The notes: generated by a model from the sequence alone, not told the origin. A stretch of 64,000 nucleotides of DNA from Megamerina dolium (GCA_963854835.1 OY978525.1:68467907-68531906), one strand, 5' to 3'; counted from the stretch's first letter, positions 1-11,185 are shown. Numbers and translations: made by a program.

Positions 1-1310
1 AGTACTGCTTTGCTTCGAACGCTTTTGTAATGTTAGATACTATTCTGTGAATTTGTTCTACTGTACCATGTTTTGCTCTGAACCCAAATTGATGCAACGG
101 TATAATGTTATTTGCTTCAACAATTGGCTCTATCTTCAACATTAATAGTTTTTCAAACACTTTGGATAGGACAGGCAGCAGGCTAATAGGCCTGTACGAC
201 GATACATTAGTTGAATCTTTTCCAGGTTTTGCAATCATAATTATTTGGGAAATTTTCCATGCTGAGGGGAAATAACAAAGGCGTGGTATTGCATTAATTA
301 TGTGTAACAGCTGTTTTACTGCAATTTGAGGTAGCTCGGCGATTATTTTGGCACTTATTTTATCATACCCTGCAGCTTTTTTGACGTTTAGTTCATTTAT
401 GATTTTGTTAAGTTCCTTTAAAGAAAATCTCACTAAGGTAGTAGAGCTGTTATTGGTCATGATTGGTAATCCTCCATCTCTTGTAGATTCATTTGGTTTG
501 AAAACGCCTTCTAAGTGATTTGCAAATACTTCTGCTTTATCTTGATCGCTTCTTGCCCATGATCTATCTGGCATTCGTATTGGAGCCTCGCTTATTATCG
601 GACACTTTACACCTTTGACTGCTTTCCACATAGAATAATCTGTACCTTTTGTTGCAGCAAGATTACTAATATATACATTTAACGTCTCTCTTCGGCTTCT
701 TTTAAGTGTTTTAGTGCAGTCTGCTAATTTTTGTTTTAGGTTTGGTGATCTATGCTGCTGCCATTCTCTCCTGGCTTTCCTTTTAATTTTAATTAATTCC
801 TCAATATCGGCATTTGTATGCTTTTTATAATCTTGGAATTTATTTTGAGGTGTTGCAATGTGAGAACTAATATATTTTTTATAATTTAGCCATTAGTGAA
901 TTTGTTTGTAAGATACTGGCTTGATTCACTAAAACTAACTAACACATTTAGTAAAATGAACGATGGAGAATGATCAGATGAAAGTTCAAAGGATGGCCAT
1001 GTCTTTAAATGGGTTCTTTTTAGACTTTTAGTTACTGCAAAGTTAATAAGATCCGGTACTATTCTAGGATCCGAAGGCCAGTAAGTAGGTTGGCCGGTAG
1101 ATATGGCATCATATCCGTTGCTTGATATTGTCGAAAAAAACCTCTACCTTTTAGAGATATAAGCCTGGAACCCCAATAAGTGTGCTTTCAGAAAATTCTG
1201 ATTCTGTAATATTATGTCTAGGAGGACAGTAAACAGAAGATATTGTTAATTTTTGGTTACTTGTTTCTATACAAATAGAGGTGGAATGAATATATTCTTT
1301 GCAAAATTGC
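1..1310 (-). mobile_element. Jockey-clade LINE, ORF2 relic (endonuclease end plus reverse transcriptase), cut by window start
   Basis: Reading the minus strand from about 1310 down gives the end of an apurinic-type endonuclease (PTYWPSDPRIVPDLINF, then SSDHSPSFILLN near 1090-960), a basic linker (KRKARREWQQHRSPN near 800) and the start of a reverse transcriptase (SYRPISLLPVLSKVFEKL near 200, then HQFGFRAKHGTVEQIHRI near 100-50). This order is typical of Jockey-type non-LTR retrotransposons, which copy RNA at a nicked genomic site. The frame is long and open from about 860 to 1 but breaks near 890 (in-frame stop plus frame change). The 5' end is missing, and the catalytic YADD block and 3' tail lie outside the window. 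Another Jockey relic lies at 11186-13157. Clade assignment rests on motif recognition. Confidence 0.82.
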
Positions 1311-1318
1311 TGCCCTAA

Positions 1319-2485
1319 CTGATCGCGTGTTCATGCCGATCATGTCAATGTCATCGGAATACGCCAACAGCATGACACTTTTGTTGAAGATATATCAGCA
1401 GCTCGTATTTAATAAGATTGAAGAAGGCGCATTGTAACGAATCATCTTGACTGAAACTCCGTTCGGTACTAAACGGCGGAGAGATGTTCTTCGCAATTTT
1501 CACTACACAACGGGAGTTTTACAGTGTCATTCTGTAAAGACGAATGAGCTTTGCAGGAATACCGAGGTGCATGCAGGTGAGGAGTTAATTGCCTTCGGTC
1601 TTAAACAACTCGGCGAGCAGACCATCAACATCTTCAAATTTGTTGTTTTTCAGCATTGAAATGGGCTCTCTGACCTCATCATGATCGGGTGGTGGTACAT
1701 CTACACCATCATCCTTAGCACTCCTCATCTCTTTGTACCGATCCTTAACAGCTCGTGTAGCACCTGCATGCAGGGTGTTTCTGTAGGCAGCGTCTGAAGT
1801 GGGATATACGTGTCGAGTGGTAAAACCATTTGTTGTCTCTGGTGATTGCAGCTTATTGACGTCAAGCTTCATTTGTTCTTTGCGACACATAAACGTGTTT
1901 GCACCTTAGCTGCAACAAAGTAGTGATCCGAGTTGATGTTGGCACCACGGATCGTTTTAACGTGGATCATCGCGTGATCAATTTGGTTTTTCGTTTGTTG
2001 ATCTGCAAAGGTAAACTCCTTGCCCACCCTGGTATTGAAGTCGCCAAGCACGTTTTTGATATCGTGGTGGGAGCAACTCTATCACGTCCACCGCATTTTC
2101 TGAAGTGTTGTAATATCGGCCATTTCGAGAACGTCAGCCAGCTGTATATAGGCAGCGTCCTTACATATCCATAAATGGATTTCTTTATTTCATTTGCGGG
2201 GGTCGTCAACAAAGGGGTAGTCCTTATCAAAGCCACTTTTTGATTATTCATTGGGGAAATTTTTGATGTGATAGGTCGCTAGCCCAACGCACAATCTCTA
2301 ACCAAAAAAAGATTTTCGCCACTCACTTTAGCCGCTTCCCAGCAGATGCGAGGGAGACGTTGCCCGGTGGTCACCACGTGGAGGACCCCCATTGGAAAAT
2401 AAATGTGACTTAATATAGCAAACAGAGCTAGCTACATGGTGGCGTCATCATCACAAAGTGAAGGTGCCATCACATAGCGCCCAGA
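1319..2485 (-). mobile_element. RTE-clade LINE, internally deleted relic
   Basis: This is a shrunken minus-strand copy of the RTE element at 47.5-50.5 kb. From 2485 downward come a 5' leader (CGCTATGTGATGG and the GCCCGGTGGTCACCACGTGG block seen on the minus strand), the endonuclease motif LGDFNTRVGKE near 2040, NQIDHAMI and NSDHYFVAAKVQTRL near 1960-1900, then a jump into DDGVDVPPPDHDEV near 1700, AELFKTEGN near 1610 and a YADD-block remnant (DIDMIGMNTR) near 1340. Large internal segments are missing and the frame changes several times, so it cannot encode a working enzyme. It abuts the Jockey relic at about 1315. Confidence 0.82.
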
Positions 2486-3984
2486 ACATATTTGATACAG
2501 GTACGGAAATTGTTTTATGGGTATTTTTACGACTTCTTAAAAAAGGAGTCAAAATTACCCATATATCGGGATAATATATTCCACAAAAACCTTTCCCATA
2601 ATTTTTCCCACCAGATTGCTAAACACACCCCATACCTCAGAAATATACCTCATATGCCCATTAGTTGTGGGAATAGAGCAAAGATGGAAAATTTTGACAC
2701 TCCCTAAAAATTATCATGATGTAAACTTCCAAAATCTTGATACTCGTATATTTTCTTAGCCCCTTCTTACAGAATCCGTTGTCAGAACCTTGCTATTTTG
2801 AAAAGAGTTGTAAAGTTGTAATGTAACGTATTTTTTACATATTGAAATGAAGCTCTAAACACATGTTTTTCGAAATGTATGCATATGAGTGCGGATACTA
2901 CATACATAAACAACTATGCATGCATATAATTTTCCCACTTTATAATAAACACAAATTGAGAAAATACAACCAATATCGAATTTGATAAGACCTTGAATTT
3001 AAAATGTTTTAAATGGATACTTATTTGACGGTTTGCAACAAGATGATTTAAAACCCAGATGATTAAATAGTAATATTTTTATTAATAATAAAATTAATTA
3101 CATAATGTAATAATAATAATATTAAAAATTAATATTTTATAAATATTTATATCTCTGTAAATAGATACACATACATAGGTACGTGAAAAATATTGACTTT
3201 ATAATAAAACTCCATCATAAAGTACATAACTCGCTTGCATATTTTCAATATTGCTTACATATGTACATATAACATACATATATACATATTCGTTAGTTTG
3301 CTGATAGACATTAATGAATTAAACCGGTCTCTCTACTTATATTTTAGCACAATTGCGCAACGACAACAATCAGAACCAACGGTATTAAGCAGACTGCTAC
3401 GATAACAAGTTTTACTTCAAAATAACTGGGGCTTTCTTACGGGACTTTTACTACGGTTGAATGAACAGGTCTCAAGAAGATGTACACATTTTTATGCTAG
3501 GAAAAGATATTCATATACAAGACTTGTATGGCTAAGAAAGAGCACAGCCTCGTGTATATAAATGTATGTGAGTACATTACCACTATTCCAATTACTCGAA
3601 TGTTTATAAATACCATACAAACTATAACAAAAAAATACATATAAACGAATTTATTTCTTGTGTTACTTGTACGTAGATAATGTACATATACATGCATATA
3701 TTATGTATGTATAAAATAAGTACTTGTATATTTATGGTCACAACACAAAAAGTCTGCGTTACACCACCCTTCCTCTTACCACCTGTACAAAACAGAATTC
3801 ATTTTTCAGATTCACCAAATTCCATATACAGTAAATTTCAAAACAATCTGAAATTTACCGATAGCTGGAAAAAATTGCAATAAGCACAATACAATACATG
3901 GGCAAAAGCAATCCAAGAAAGCAAAGACATTCGATCAGAGATGCATCATTCGGGAGAGACATTAGCCAGATCCAAACGGCAGAA
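2486..3984. other. No gene seen; AT-rich non-coding DNA
   Basis: No convincing coding potential on either strand. Open frames here (for example 2492-2707 and 3680-3883) are short, low-complexity and match no family I recognise. Small TACA/TATG-rich stretches occur near 3240-3300 and 3670-3720. Confidence 0.6.
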
Positions 3985-4207
3985 CCCTTGTGACATCACT
4001 TTAACTTAGTTTTGTCATAGAGCTCTTTTAAGAAGCATTTTTAGCAAATAGTTACTGCAGGAAAAATTGCCAATTTTTGCCGGCAGGTGGCCGTTCGAAA
4101 GAAAAATCTTTTCGATATTAAATTTTGTTATGCTTCAGCCGGGATTGGACGCACGACCTACAGATCAGAAGGCGAACGCACTAACCACTGAGCTAGGCTC
4201 CCACTTT
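3985..4207 (-). mobile_element. tRNA-derived SINE, old partial copy
   Basis: Minus-strand copy of the SINE seen intact at 15763-16122. The tRNA-like head is recognisable at 4207-4135 (minus-strand AGCTCAGTGGTTAGTGCG and the CTTCTGATCTGTAGGTCGTG segment), followed by the ATCGAAAAGATTTTTCTTTCG and TTGCCAATTCTTCC-like body. The 3' third is missing. It abuts the BEL/Pao relic at 4212. Confidence 0.8.
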
Positions 4208-4211
4208 CTGG

Positions 4212-5240
4212 TCAAGTTGCTCTTTCGATATTATTTTTGTTACAGCAAATGTAGACGACCATTCAAAGTAAGGAAATCGAGATTTAATTGTACCGAACAC
4301 TCAGTGTTTGATTAGAGTGCGTATATCTCCTATTCCAGATATTTCTTGATTCATGTGATGCCAATCTAATTGCAAGCGTTTTGCTGCCTCTTCTGTTATG
4401 AAATTGATTTCAGAACACGAATCTAGAAGAGCACGCACTGGTTGAATGACGCCAAATTTGTTTTTGATTAGAACCACTGCTGTTGGAATTATTGCTCTTT
4501 TGTAAGTTCGTGTGACTAATAAAATTGTTTTGCCTTGTTCTGACGATTGTTGTGGCAAATGTAGTAAGTACTTGACTCGACGAAGAACTTTGCGCAGAAT
4601 ATGTGTGTAAATGAGAATGATGCAATGATTTACACACAGCATTTGAATTTTGAAGGGCATTTTGACACAATATGGCTTTTACGTAGACAGTTTATGCAAA
4701 GTGATGAACGTTTTACAAAGTCGTACAGCTGCGATACTGGTAGCAATAAGAATGAAGAACAGTTTCCCAGTGAATGTTCTATTTCGTTGCAATAACAATT
4801 TCTGTTCTGATATTCATTTTGTTTATTTTCATGTTGCCTTTCGATTGTATCCATCTTTTTTACTCGACTCTCTAGAAACTGACAACGATGGTTCAAAATG
4901 TCATAGCAGTTATTCCACGTTGGCAAAGATTTAGAATTTTGCTTCTCTTCGTATGCATCCTTTGAAACTGAATCTAGCCTTGAAAGGACAATATGAATTA
5001 ATATTGAATTCATAACATCCATATCTGATGCCAATGACAATAATGATGCACGAAACAGTATCGATTAGGTTTTGAAGTTGACCCGAATCGTTTTTTGATA
5101 TAATGGGTAAGCTAAAGATTGATGTTATGTAGTCGAGAAAGATTAGAACATTATTATTGGCATGCTCTTGTAAGCGTTGTAAAGCCTTAGGGTAATTTTC
5201 TTCGCTTATTTCAAAGAGTTGAACAGGAGCTAGCGATGGT
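4212..5240 (-). mobile_element. BEL/Pao LTR retrotransposon, gag zinc-knuckle and protease relic
   Basis: From 5240 downward the minus strand encodes the end of a BEL/Pao gag (EENYPKALQRLQEHANNN, then GQLQNLIDTVS), a coiled segment, a zinc-knuckle region (SSLCINCLRKSHIVSKCPSK near 4660) and, in another frame, a retropepsin-like segment (PVRALLDSCSEINFITEEAA near 4420) followed by ISGIGDIRTLIKH. LDSCSE occupies the place of the usual LDSGSQ, so the Asp is present but the following Gly is Cys. A stop after IKH is followed by recognisable family sequence (GTIKSRFPYFEW) down to 4212. At least two frameshifts make it a relic. The gag continues at 6416-6658 beyond an inserted mariner. Confidence 0.8.
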
Positions 5241-5249
5241 ACAGAAAGT

Positions 5250-6415
5250 CAATTTAGTAGATACAAAGGTGGTCCCAGAACTACCCGACCTAAGAAGGAA
5301 AACACAACAAAATATTTCTGTATTCCTCAACGTAATCTCCTTTTCCCAGCGATATTCTATAGCTTCGATACCCTCTTTATAGAATGAACTGTCTAGCTCA
5401 TTAAAATAGCCATCTACCGAAGACTCCTCCTCTTCATAGTTTGCAAATCTTCTACCACCAAGCCCTTTATTCAAATTTGGAAATAGAAAATAATCCTAAG
5501 GAGCTAAATCTGGCGAATAAGAAGCATGCTGAAGCAATTCGAGCTCTAACTCATTGATTTCGGCCATCACAATAACGATGTGTGAACGGGTTCATCGTCT
5601 TTATTAAACAACACTTTCTTTTTCGCCAAAGACGAGCTTTTTTCTTAAATTTCATCACTTAAACGCTGCAACAAATTACCATAATACTCGAATTATTAAT
5701 TTGATTGTTTTTTTTTTTAAGATAAGCAATAAAAATTATCCCACGTGCATCCCAAAAAACAGACGCCATAACCTTGCCTGCAAATGGAACTGTCTTCGCC
5801 TTCTTTGGACACGATTCTCCCCTTTCATTCCACTGTTTTGACTGCTCCTTTGTCTCAGGTGTGAAGTGGTGGACCCATGTCTCATCCATGGTTACGAATC
5901 GACGCAAAAATTCGGCTTTATTACTGTGAAACATAGCCAAACACTCTATCGAAACATCATCACGACGTTGTTTTTGTTCTATTGTGAGCAAACGCGGCAT
6001 CCATCTTGCACACAGCTTTTTCATCTTCAAATTTTCGGTCAATATATGATACGATGTATAGCACTTTTTGAAATGCCCGTAATTTCACCTAGCTCCCGCA
6101 CCTTCAGCCGGCGATCATCCAATAGCATTTTGTGGATTTTCTTAAACGTTTCTTAACCTTAATTGGTCGACCACTACGGTGTTGTCTTAGCAGCACGTAC
6201 GACCTCGTCTAAACTCTGACACCCAATATTTTATGGTCGTAAACGAAGGAGCAGACTCCCCCAGAGTAGAATCTAGTTCGGCTTTAATATTAGTTGGACT
6301 GAGACCTTTCAAATGAAAGTATTGAATTACATAACGGTGACCAGTTTTTTCGATGTTTACAAATTCACTGAAGTCGTTAACTTGCGATGGCTCCCAAAAA
6401 GATACTAAACAACGT
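5250..6415 (-). mobile_element. mariner (DD34D) transposon, decayed, inserted in BEL/Pao gag
   Basis: The minus strand encodes a mariner transposase in pieces: an N-terminal helix-turn-helix part near 6380-6200 (RYVIQYFHLKGLSP, then TTIKYWVSEF), the WMPRLLTIEQKQRRDD block near 6000, the first catalytic Asp in FVTMDETWVHHFTPETK near 5880, the FAGKVMASVFWD block near 5770 and the C-terminal LGGRRFANYEEEESSVDGYF near 5440. Mariners cut and paste DNA at TA sites. The third catalytic Asp is visible (DYF near 5490) but the codon before it is a stop, and frames change around 5650-5690. A sister copy lies at 24950-26256. Exact termini are not certain. Confidence 0.85.
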
Positions 6416-6658
6416 GGCGCCTTGAAACTTAAAACATATGTTTTATAAGGTTGCCACTTTTTACCAAAGTAATTTTTTTCAAACTACTGCCGCCATCTAA
6501 GTCTCGTAAGTGAATTTTTCAAGAACCGGAATTTTGGCATCGTCATGAACTATATGATCAAATTTGCGAATAAATCTTTTATAGTCTGAATATATTCATT
6601 TTCCAAACTGTAGTAATTTCAATTGTGATAATTGTGTCCTGTAACGGTCGCCAAATTA
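6416..6658 (-). mobile_element. BEL/Pao gag 5' part and leader, separated by the mariner
   Basis: Reading the minus strand from 6658: a primer-binding-site-like block, a short leader, then sequence encoding HDDAKIPVLEKFTYLR near 6530-6490, which fits the early part of a BEL/Pao gag and is in the right order to join EENYPKALQ at 5215 on the far side of the mariner. Frames are broken. The join is inferred from order and orientation rather than from an exact target duplication. Confidence 0.55.
6637..6653 (-). promoter_or_regulatory. Putative reverse-transcription primer-binding site of the BEL/Pao element
   Basis: The minus strand reads TGGCGACCGTTACAGGA just inside an LTR-like end (CGTCAACA, then TAATT). 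A TGG-initial 17-mer directly after an LTR ending in CA is the expected layout for a tRNA 3'-end primer site. I did not identify the matching tRNA. Confidence 0.5.
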
Positions 6659-6850
6659 TGTTGACGAATAAAAATAAAACAACAAAAACAAAAAAAAGGA
6701 ATGCTTCGAATTTTCATATTAACTGAACGGTGCTTTTTATTCTATTGCCATCAAGCGACTAATTTATTTTATATTACATTTAGTATGTACAGAGTGAAAT
6801 TCGTTTCAATTAACGTTATTTAACTCTTGTTATTGAATTTGCCACAATTA
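6659..6850 (-). repeat. Possible LTR remnant of the BEL/Pao element
   Basis: AT-rich sequence outside the primer-binding-like site; on the minus strand it ends in CA at 6660/6659 as an LTR should. The outer boundary and a partner LTR were not found in the window, so the extent is a guess. Confidence 0.3.
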
Positions 6851-6957
6851 ACTTTATGTGTATTTATGTGCATTTATACATGTATGTATATGTATACTTT
6901 GGAGAAGTGGACCGACAATAGTTTTAACACCTTCAAAATATGCACGATATGTATATA

Positions 6958-7172
<215 letters not shown>

Positions 7173-7182
7173 TGCATAATGT

Positions 7183-7798
7183 TCAGATGTTTGTAACCAC
7201 TTGAAGGAATCTCCGGAGATATAGAAAAGTATACATATTCGTGATCAGCTTTAACGATGTCCGTCAGTCCGTCCGTCTGTCTTTCACCTAGTTGGTTCGC
7301 ACGATAACTTGAGAAAATATTGAGCTTTTTGGACGAAATTTGGCATAAGTAACCTATGATCCAATGGTACGGAGGAGATTGATATTGGTCATGATCAGTC
7401 AATAGCCACGCCTTCACGAAACATTCAAAGCGACTAACCTCGGAATTTTCAAAATCTTTAACTTGCTACAATTCACTTAATATACTATTTGAGAATGCCA
7501 CTCCCACTTCTTAATGGGGCTACCATACAAAGTTGCGAAAATTAAAAAAAATTTTAATCGCTATAACTTACGAACAATTCAGCGTAAGACAACCAAATTT
7601 AAGGTGTGGATAAATATGGGAAAGATAAATATATTTATAGGAATGAGCAAGCCACGCCCACTACTAAGCCTTGGAATTATCTTACAAACCCCTTAAGACC
7701 CCCATAACTTACAAATAGATTAGTATTTAAGCAAAAATTGTTCCTCAAAAAGATGGTGAGCTACGCCTACTTCTTAATGTAGTTCCTATACAAAATAG
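7183..7798 (+). repeat. Dispersed non-coding repeat, copy 1
   Basis: Shares blocks with 62640-63176 in the opposite orientation: TTGTAACCACTTGAAGGAAT, AACGATGTCCGTC, AACTTGCTA, CACTTAATAT, CTTCTTAATGGGGCT and ATAACTTACGA followed by CAGCG. Spacing differs between copies, as in an old family. No coding potential, terminal inverted repeats or poly-A tail were found, so its class is unknown. It lies against the left end of a DD41D element. Confidence 0.7.
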
Positions 7799-7800
7799 TA

Positions 7801-9053
7801 AAGGGTTATCCATTTTGCGGTTTCAAAAGTAAATGTAAATAAAACACATATAATATATTTTTTATCATGATATTTCTTTTTTATTATAAAGTTTGAACGT
7901 TGACATTATGTGTGAAATACTACATCATTTAAATGACCACCACGTGAATTGTTGCAAGCATCGATTCTTTTGAGGTAATTTTCGACCACTTTTTGACACA
8001 TATTGGGCCGTATCTCAGCCATAACGTGACGAATGTTGGTTTTTAGGTGCTCAAGAGATAAAAGTTTATCTGCATAAACACGGTCTTTCGCGTAGCCCCA
8101 CAAAAAAAAGTCAAGCGGTGTCAAATCGCATGATCTTGGTGGCCACTTGATATCGCCACGACGAGAAATTACGCGGCCAGAAAATTTCTCTTGCAATAAA
8201 GCCATATTCGCTCGAGTTGTGTGGCATGTGGCACCGTCTTGTTGAAACCACATATTCTCTAACGCTCCGAATTGACGGTGACAGTCGTTCCATCGTCGTT
8301 TTCGAAGAAGTAAGGTCCAATCACACCTCCGGACCAAAGAGCGCACCAAGCAGTGACTTTTTGTGGATGTAGTGGCCTCTCTTCAATTACTTGAGGATTC
8401 TCAGAACCCCAAATACGACAATTTTGTTTGTTAACATACCCACCGAGTGAGAAATGTGCTTCGTCGCTGAAGAAAATTTTGTTCGAAAAATCGCCGTCCA
8501 CCGCCTGTTGTTCAAGCACCCATTCGACGTATCTACGACGTTGTGAATGGTCAGCTGGCTTCAGTTGTTGTGTGAGCTGGATTTTATATGGATGTAGGTG
8601 TAGATCCAAATGCAAAATATGCCATAATGTGCCGTAAGACAGTCCTAATTCCTGAGAACGACGAGGAATCGACACATTCGGGTCTTCGGCAACACTTTCA
8701 CTTACAGCAGCGATATTTTCGGTGGTACGAGCGAAACGATGATGCACAGGCCTTACAATATCTGTAACCGATCCAGTCTCTTCATATTTCTTCACAATTT
8801 TGCCAATTGCTTGCGTAGTTGGACGATTATGTAAACCATAATCTCCTCTTAAAGCACGATATGTGGCTGTGTCAGATTCACCATTTTTGTAGTAGGTTTT
8901 TACAATTTTAATGCGTTGTGCGATAGTTAAGCGATCCATTTTCGCAAATGTCAGACTTTGAACTGAAAAAGAAAGAAATTGTTTTAACAACACAGTTTGA
9001 CAGATGTCGAATTCTAGCCCTATACTTTTGAAACCGCGAAATGGATAACCCTT
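7801..9053 (-). mobile_element. DD41D (rosa-type) Tc1/mariner element, copy 1, both ends present
   Basis: The element is 1253 bp with near-perfect 30-bp terminal inverted repeats: the left end starts AAGGGTTATCCATTTTGCGG, and the right end read inward is the same with C for T at one position. It is flanked by TA (7799-7800 and 9054-9055), the duplication expected for the superfamily. The transposase lies on the minus strand at 7906-8939. Sister copies are at 52650-53762 and 63178-64000. Confidence 0.93.
7906..8939 (-). pseudogene. DD41D transposase, inactivated by a 52-bp deletion
   Basis: Starting at MDRLTIAQRIKIV (8939; an upstream ATG at 8993 is also open) the frame carries a paired helix-turn-helix N-terminus (IGKIVKKYEETGSV, then ARTTENIAAVSESV), the first catalytic Asp in IFFSDEAHFSLGGYVNK, the WCALWSGGVIGPYFF block, then, after a frame break, the second Asp in WFQQDGATCHT and the third Asp in CDLTPLDFFLWGYAKD. 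Exactly 41 residues separate the second and third Asp, the DD41D signature of rosa-type elements. Near 8260 it lacks 52 bp present in the other two copies, between TAA direct repeats, which shifts the frame. Otherwise it is well preserved, so the loss may be recent. It would act as a nuclear cut-and-paste recombinase. Confidence 0.9.
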
Positions 9054-9090
9054 TAGAAATAAAAGAAAAACATGGATATTCGTGCAAACT

Positions 9091-9100
9091 ATATATATAT

Positions 9101-9187
<87 letters not shown>
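9091..9187. repeat. TA microsatellite
   Basis: About 97 bp of TA repeat lying between the right end of the DD41D element and the left end of the Tc1-family element; it supplies the TA target of the latter. Confidence 0.97.
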
Positions 9188-9190
<3 letters not shown>

Positions 9191-10828
9191 TGGCTCCCAG
9201 CTTATTTCGTACAGTGACAGTTTAAAAATTGCTGCAGTCGTAATTCCTAATATTGCAAAAATTTTAACAAAATATAAATGAAAGGAAGGTTTGTTTTTTA
9301 TTTTCCAAAATTTACTTTTTCAAAATTTTAGTGTTTGACACTATAAAAAAATAAAATAAGAATAGAATAGGAAAATTCATGTCACAGCTTATTTCGTACA
9401 GTCTCTTTAAGTTCAAACTAAAAACAAAGTAAGTTGATTTTAATATTTAGTATGACATCCCTTAGCGTTAATGATAGCCTGGAGTCTATTTGGCATTGAA
9501 TCCACCAATTTTTGAGTGATGTCTGGTGTGATTTTTTTCCATTCCTCCATCAGTACCTTCTTTAGGTCTTGCTTATTAGAAATCTTGTGTGTTCTTATTT
9601 TATTGTCCAAAATAGACCAAAGATTTTCAATCACATTCATGTCAGGTGACTGTGGTGGTGGAGACATCAAGTGTGGGCAGTTCCAAATAAGCCAAGATTG
9701 CACAATTCCAGATTTATGTTTTGGGTCATTATCTTGGTAGTACCGAAATTCTTCCCGCAAATCCAGTTTGTCTGCACTTTGAAGTAAATTGTTTTTCAGA
9801 ATCTCGAGGTACTTCATTTTGTCCATTGTCCCCTCAATAAAAACCAATTCACCTACTCCGGCTGCTGACATACAGGCCCAAACCATCACGCTACCGCCAC
9901 CATGCTTCACTGTGGGCTTAAGGTTCTCCTTGTTTAGCTCGGTATTCGCTTTACGCCAAACATATGACATTCCGTCCGAACCAAAAATATTAAACTTAGA
10001 CTCATCCGAGAAAATAACGGTATTCCAGAACGCAGGAGTCTTAATAATATGCTCTTTGGCGGAGTCAAGTCGGCGTTGTATATTCATTTTTGAAATGAAT
10101 GGTTTCTTTCGGGCTACTCGACCGTTCAAGTCATGATTGCGCAGCACACGTCGGACAGTTTCAGCACTGGATGATTTCCTATTTCACGCTGAACCTCTGC
10201 AGCCAACTTCGGAGCGGATAACTTTGGATTTTTCTTAATTTTTCGTACAATATAACGCTCGTCTGATGCGTTGAAAATCTTATTAGGTGCTTCTCTGCCC
10301 TTGTTCTCCAACCGATTTTCGCGAACGAAGCGTTGAATGATGTATTGGACAGTTGAGGCACTTAAATTTGTCATTTCAGCAATTTTTTGCACACTCTGAC
10401 CTTTCCTAAAATGGTTAATTACCAGTTTACGCTGTTCCATCGTTGTACGACGCCCATAACGCTAAATGTTTAATTTACAGCACTTTAACTATTTAAAATA
10501 ATAATAATAAAAATTGTTATAATAGTTAAAAAGGTCCAAAAACTCATACAATTCAAAAAAACTTTGTAACTGCGCGGCAGAATGAAACTTACTTACATTG
10601 AAGTTTGTGTACGAAATAAGATGTGAGCTGAAAATCAGCTGATCAATAGTTTTTCTCTCTTGCATGACAAAAAGAACAATTTTTGGGGTTCCCCGTTTTC
10701 TTATTAGGTTTACTAAACACATACACAGACATCTACATTCAAAACTTATCGATAAGTTTTTTAGTTTCGATGTTACAGCCATGTACATAAAAATATATAC
10801 ACTGTACGAAATAAGCTGTGAGCCACTG
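9188..10828 (-). mobile_element. Tc1-family (DD34E) element, copy 1, full length but frameshifted
   Basis: Runs 1641 bp between CAGTGGCTCCCAGCTTATTT at 9188 and its inverted partner ending at 10828, with TA on both sides. Internal copies of the CTTATTTCGTAC motif lie near 9387 and 10611, about 200 bp inside each end, giving an IR/DR arrangement like that of Minos, Paris and S-type elements. Nearly identical to the copy at 60318-61971 in the opposite orientation. The transposase reading frame (9440-10440) is broken. Confidence 0.93.
9440..10440 (-). pseudogene. Tc1-family transposase, one-base frameshift
   Basis: Two minus-strand frames, 10440-10126 and 10147-9440, together cover the transposase encoded intact at 60691-61710. 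The first holds the helix-turn-helix part (QSVQKIAEMTNLSASTVQYI), the second the catalytic part: Asp in IFSDESKFNIFGSDG, Asp in RYYQDNDPKHKSG and Glu in SPDMNVIENLWSILDNK, 34 residues apart (DD34E). Against the intact sister, one A is missing near 10178 (GGAAATCATCC instead of GGAAAATCATCC on the minus strand), shifting the frame. A second base is missing at the usual start, so the first ATG at about 10456 is out of frame and translation would have to begin at MEQRKLVINH. Few other differences, so inactivation looks recent. Confidence 0.92.
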
Positions 10829-10850
10829 TATATATATATATATACCCTAT

Positions 10851-10938
<88 letters not shown>

Positions 10939-10945
10939 ATAGGGT
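10829..10945. repeat. TA microsatellite bounded by inverted ACCCTATTATATAAA arms
   Basis: A TA array with matching inverted flanks: ACCCTATTATATAAA on the left (about 10844-10858) and TTTATATAATAGGGT on the right (about 10931-10945). The whole segment can fold on itself. It could be the core of a small palindromic element similar in plan to the one at 43020-43258. Confidence 0.75.
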
Positions 10946-10977
10946 ATAATTTGGTCGGTTCCAGCCGACCAAATTAT
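10946..10977. repeat. Perfect 13-bp inverted repeat with 6-nt spacer
   Basis: ATAATTTGGTCGG, spacer TTCCAG, CCGACCAAATTAT. It directly follows the TA-cored palindrome, so both may belong to one element. No terminator-like function is implied in this genome. Confidence 0.85.
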
Positions 10978-11185
10978 ATATTCCATATATTTCCATATAT
11001 TTATTGATTAATTGTTGATTAATTATTGATTAATTTATTGATTAATTGTATCTTTCTTATTTGGAGATTTACAATTTATATTCAAATCTTAAAAAACTAT
11101 TATAATAGCAATGTGCTTAAGGAATAACATTTAATAACCTACTACAAAAAATCACAAAGCAAAGATTTACAATTTACAACTAGAT

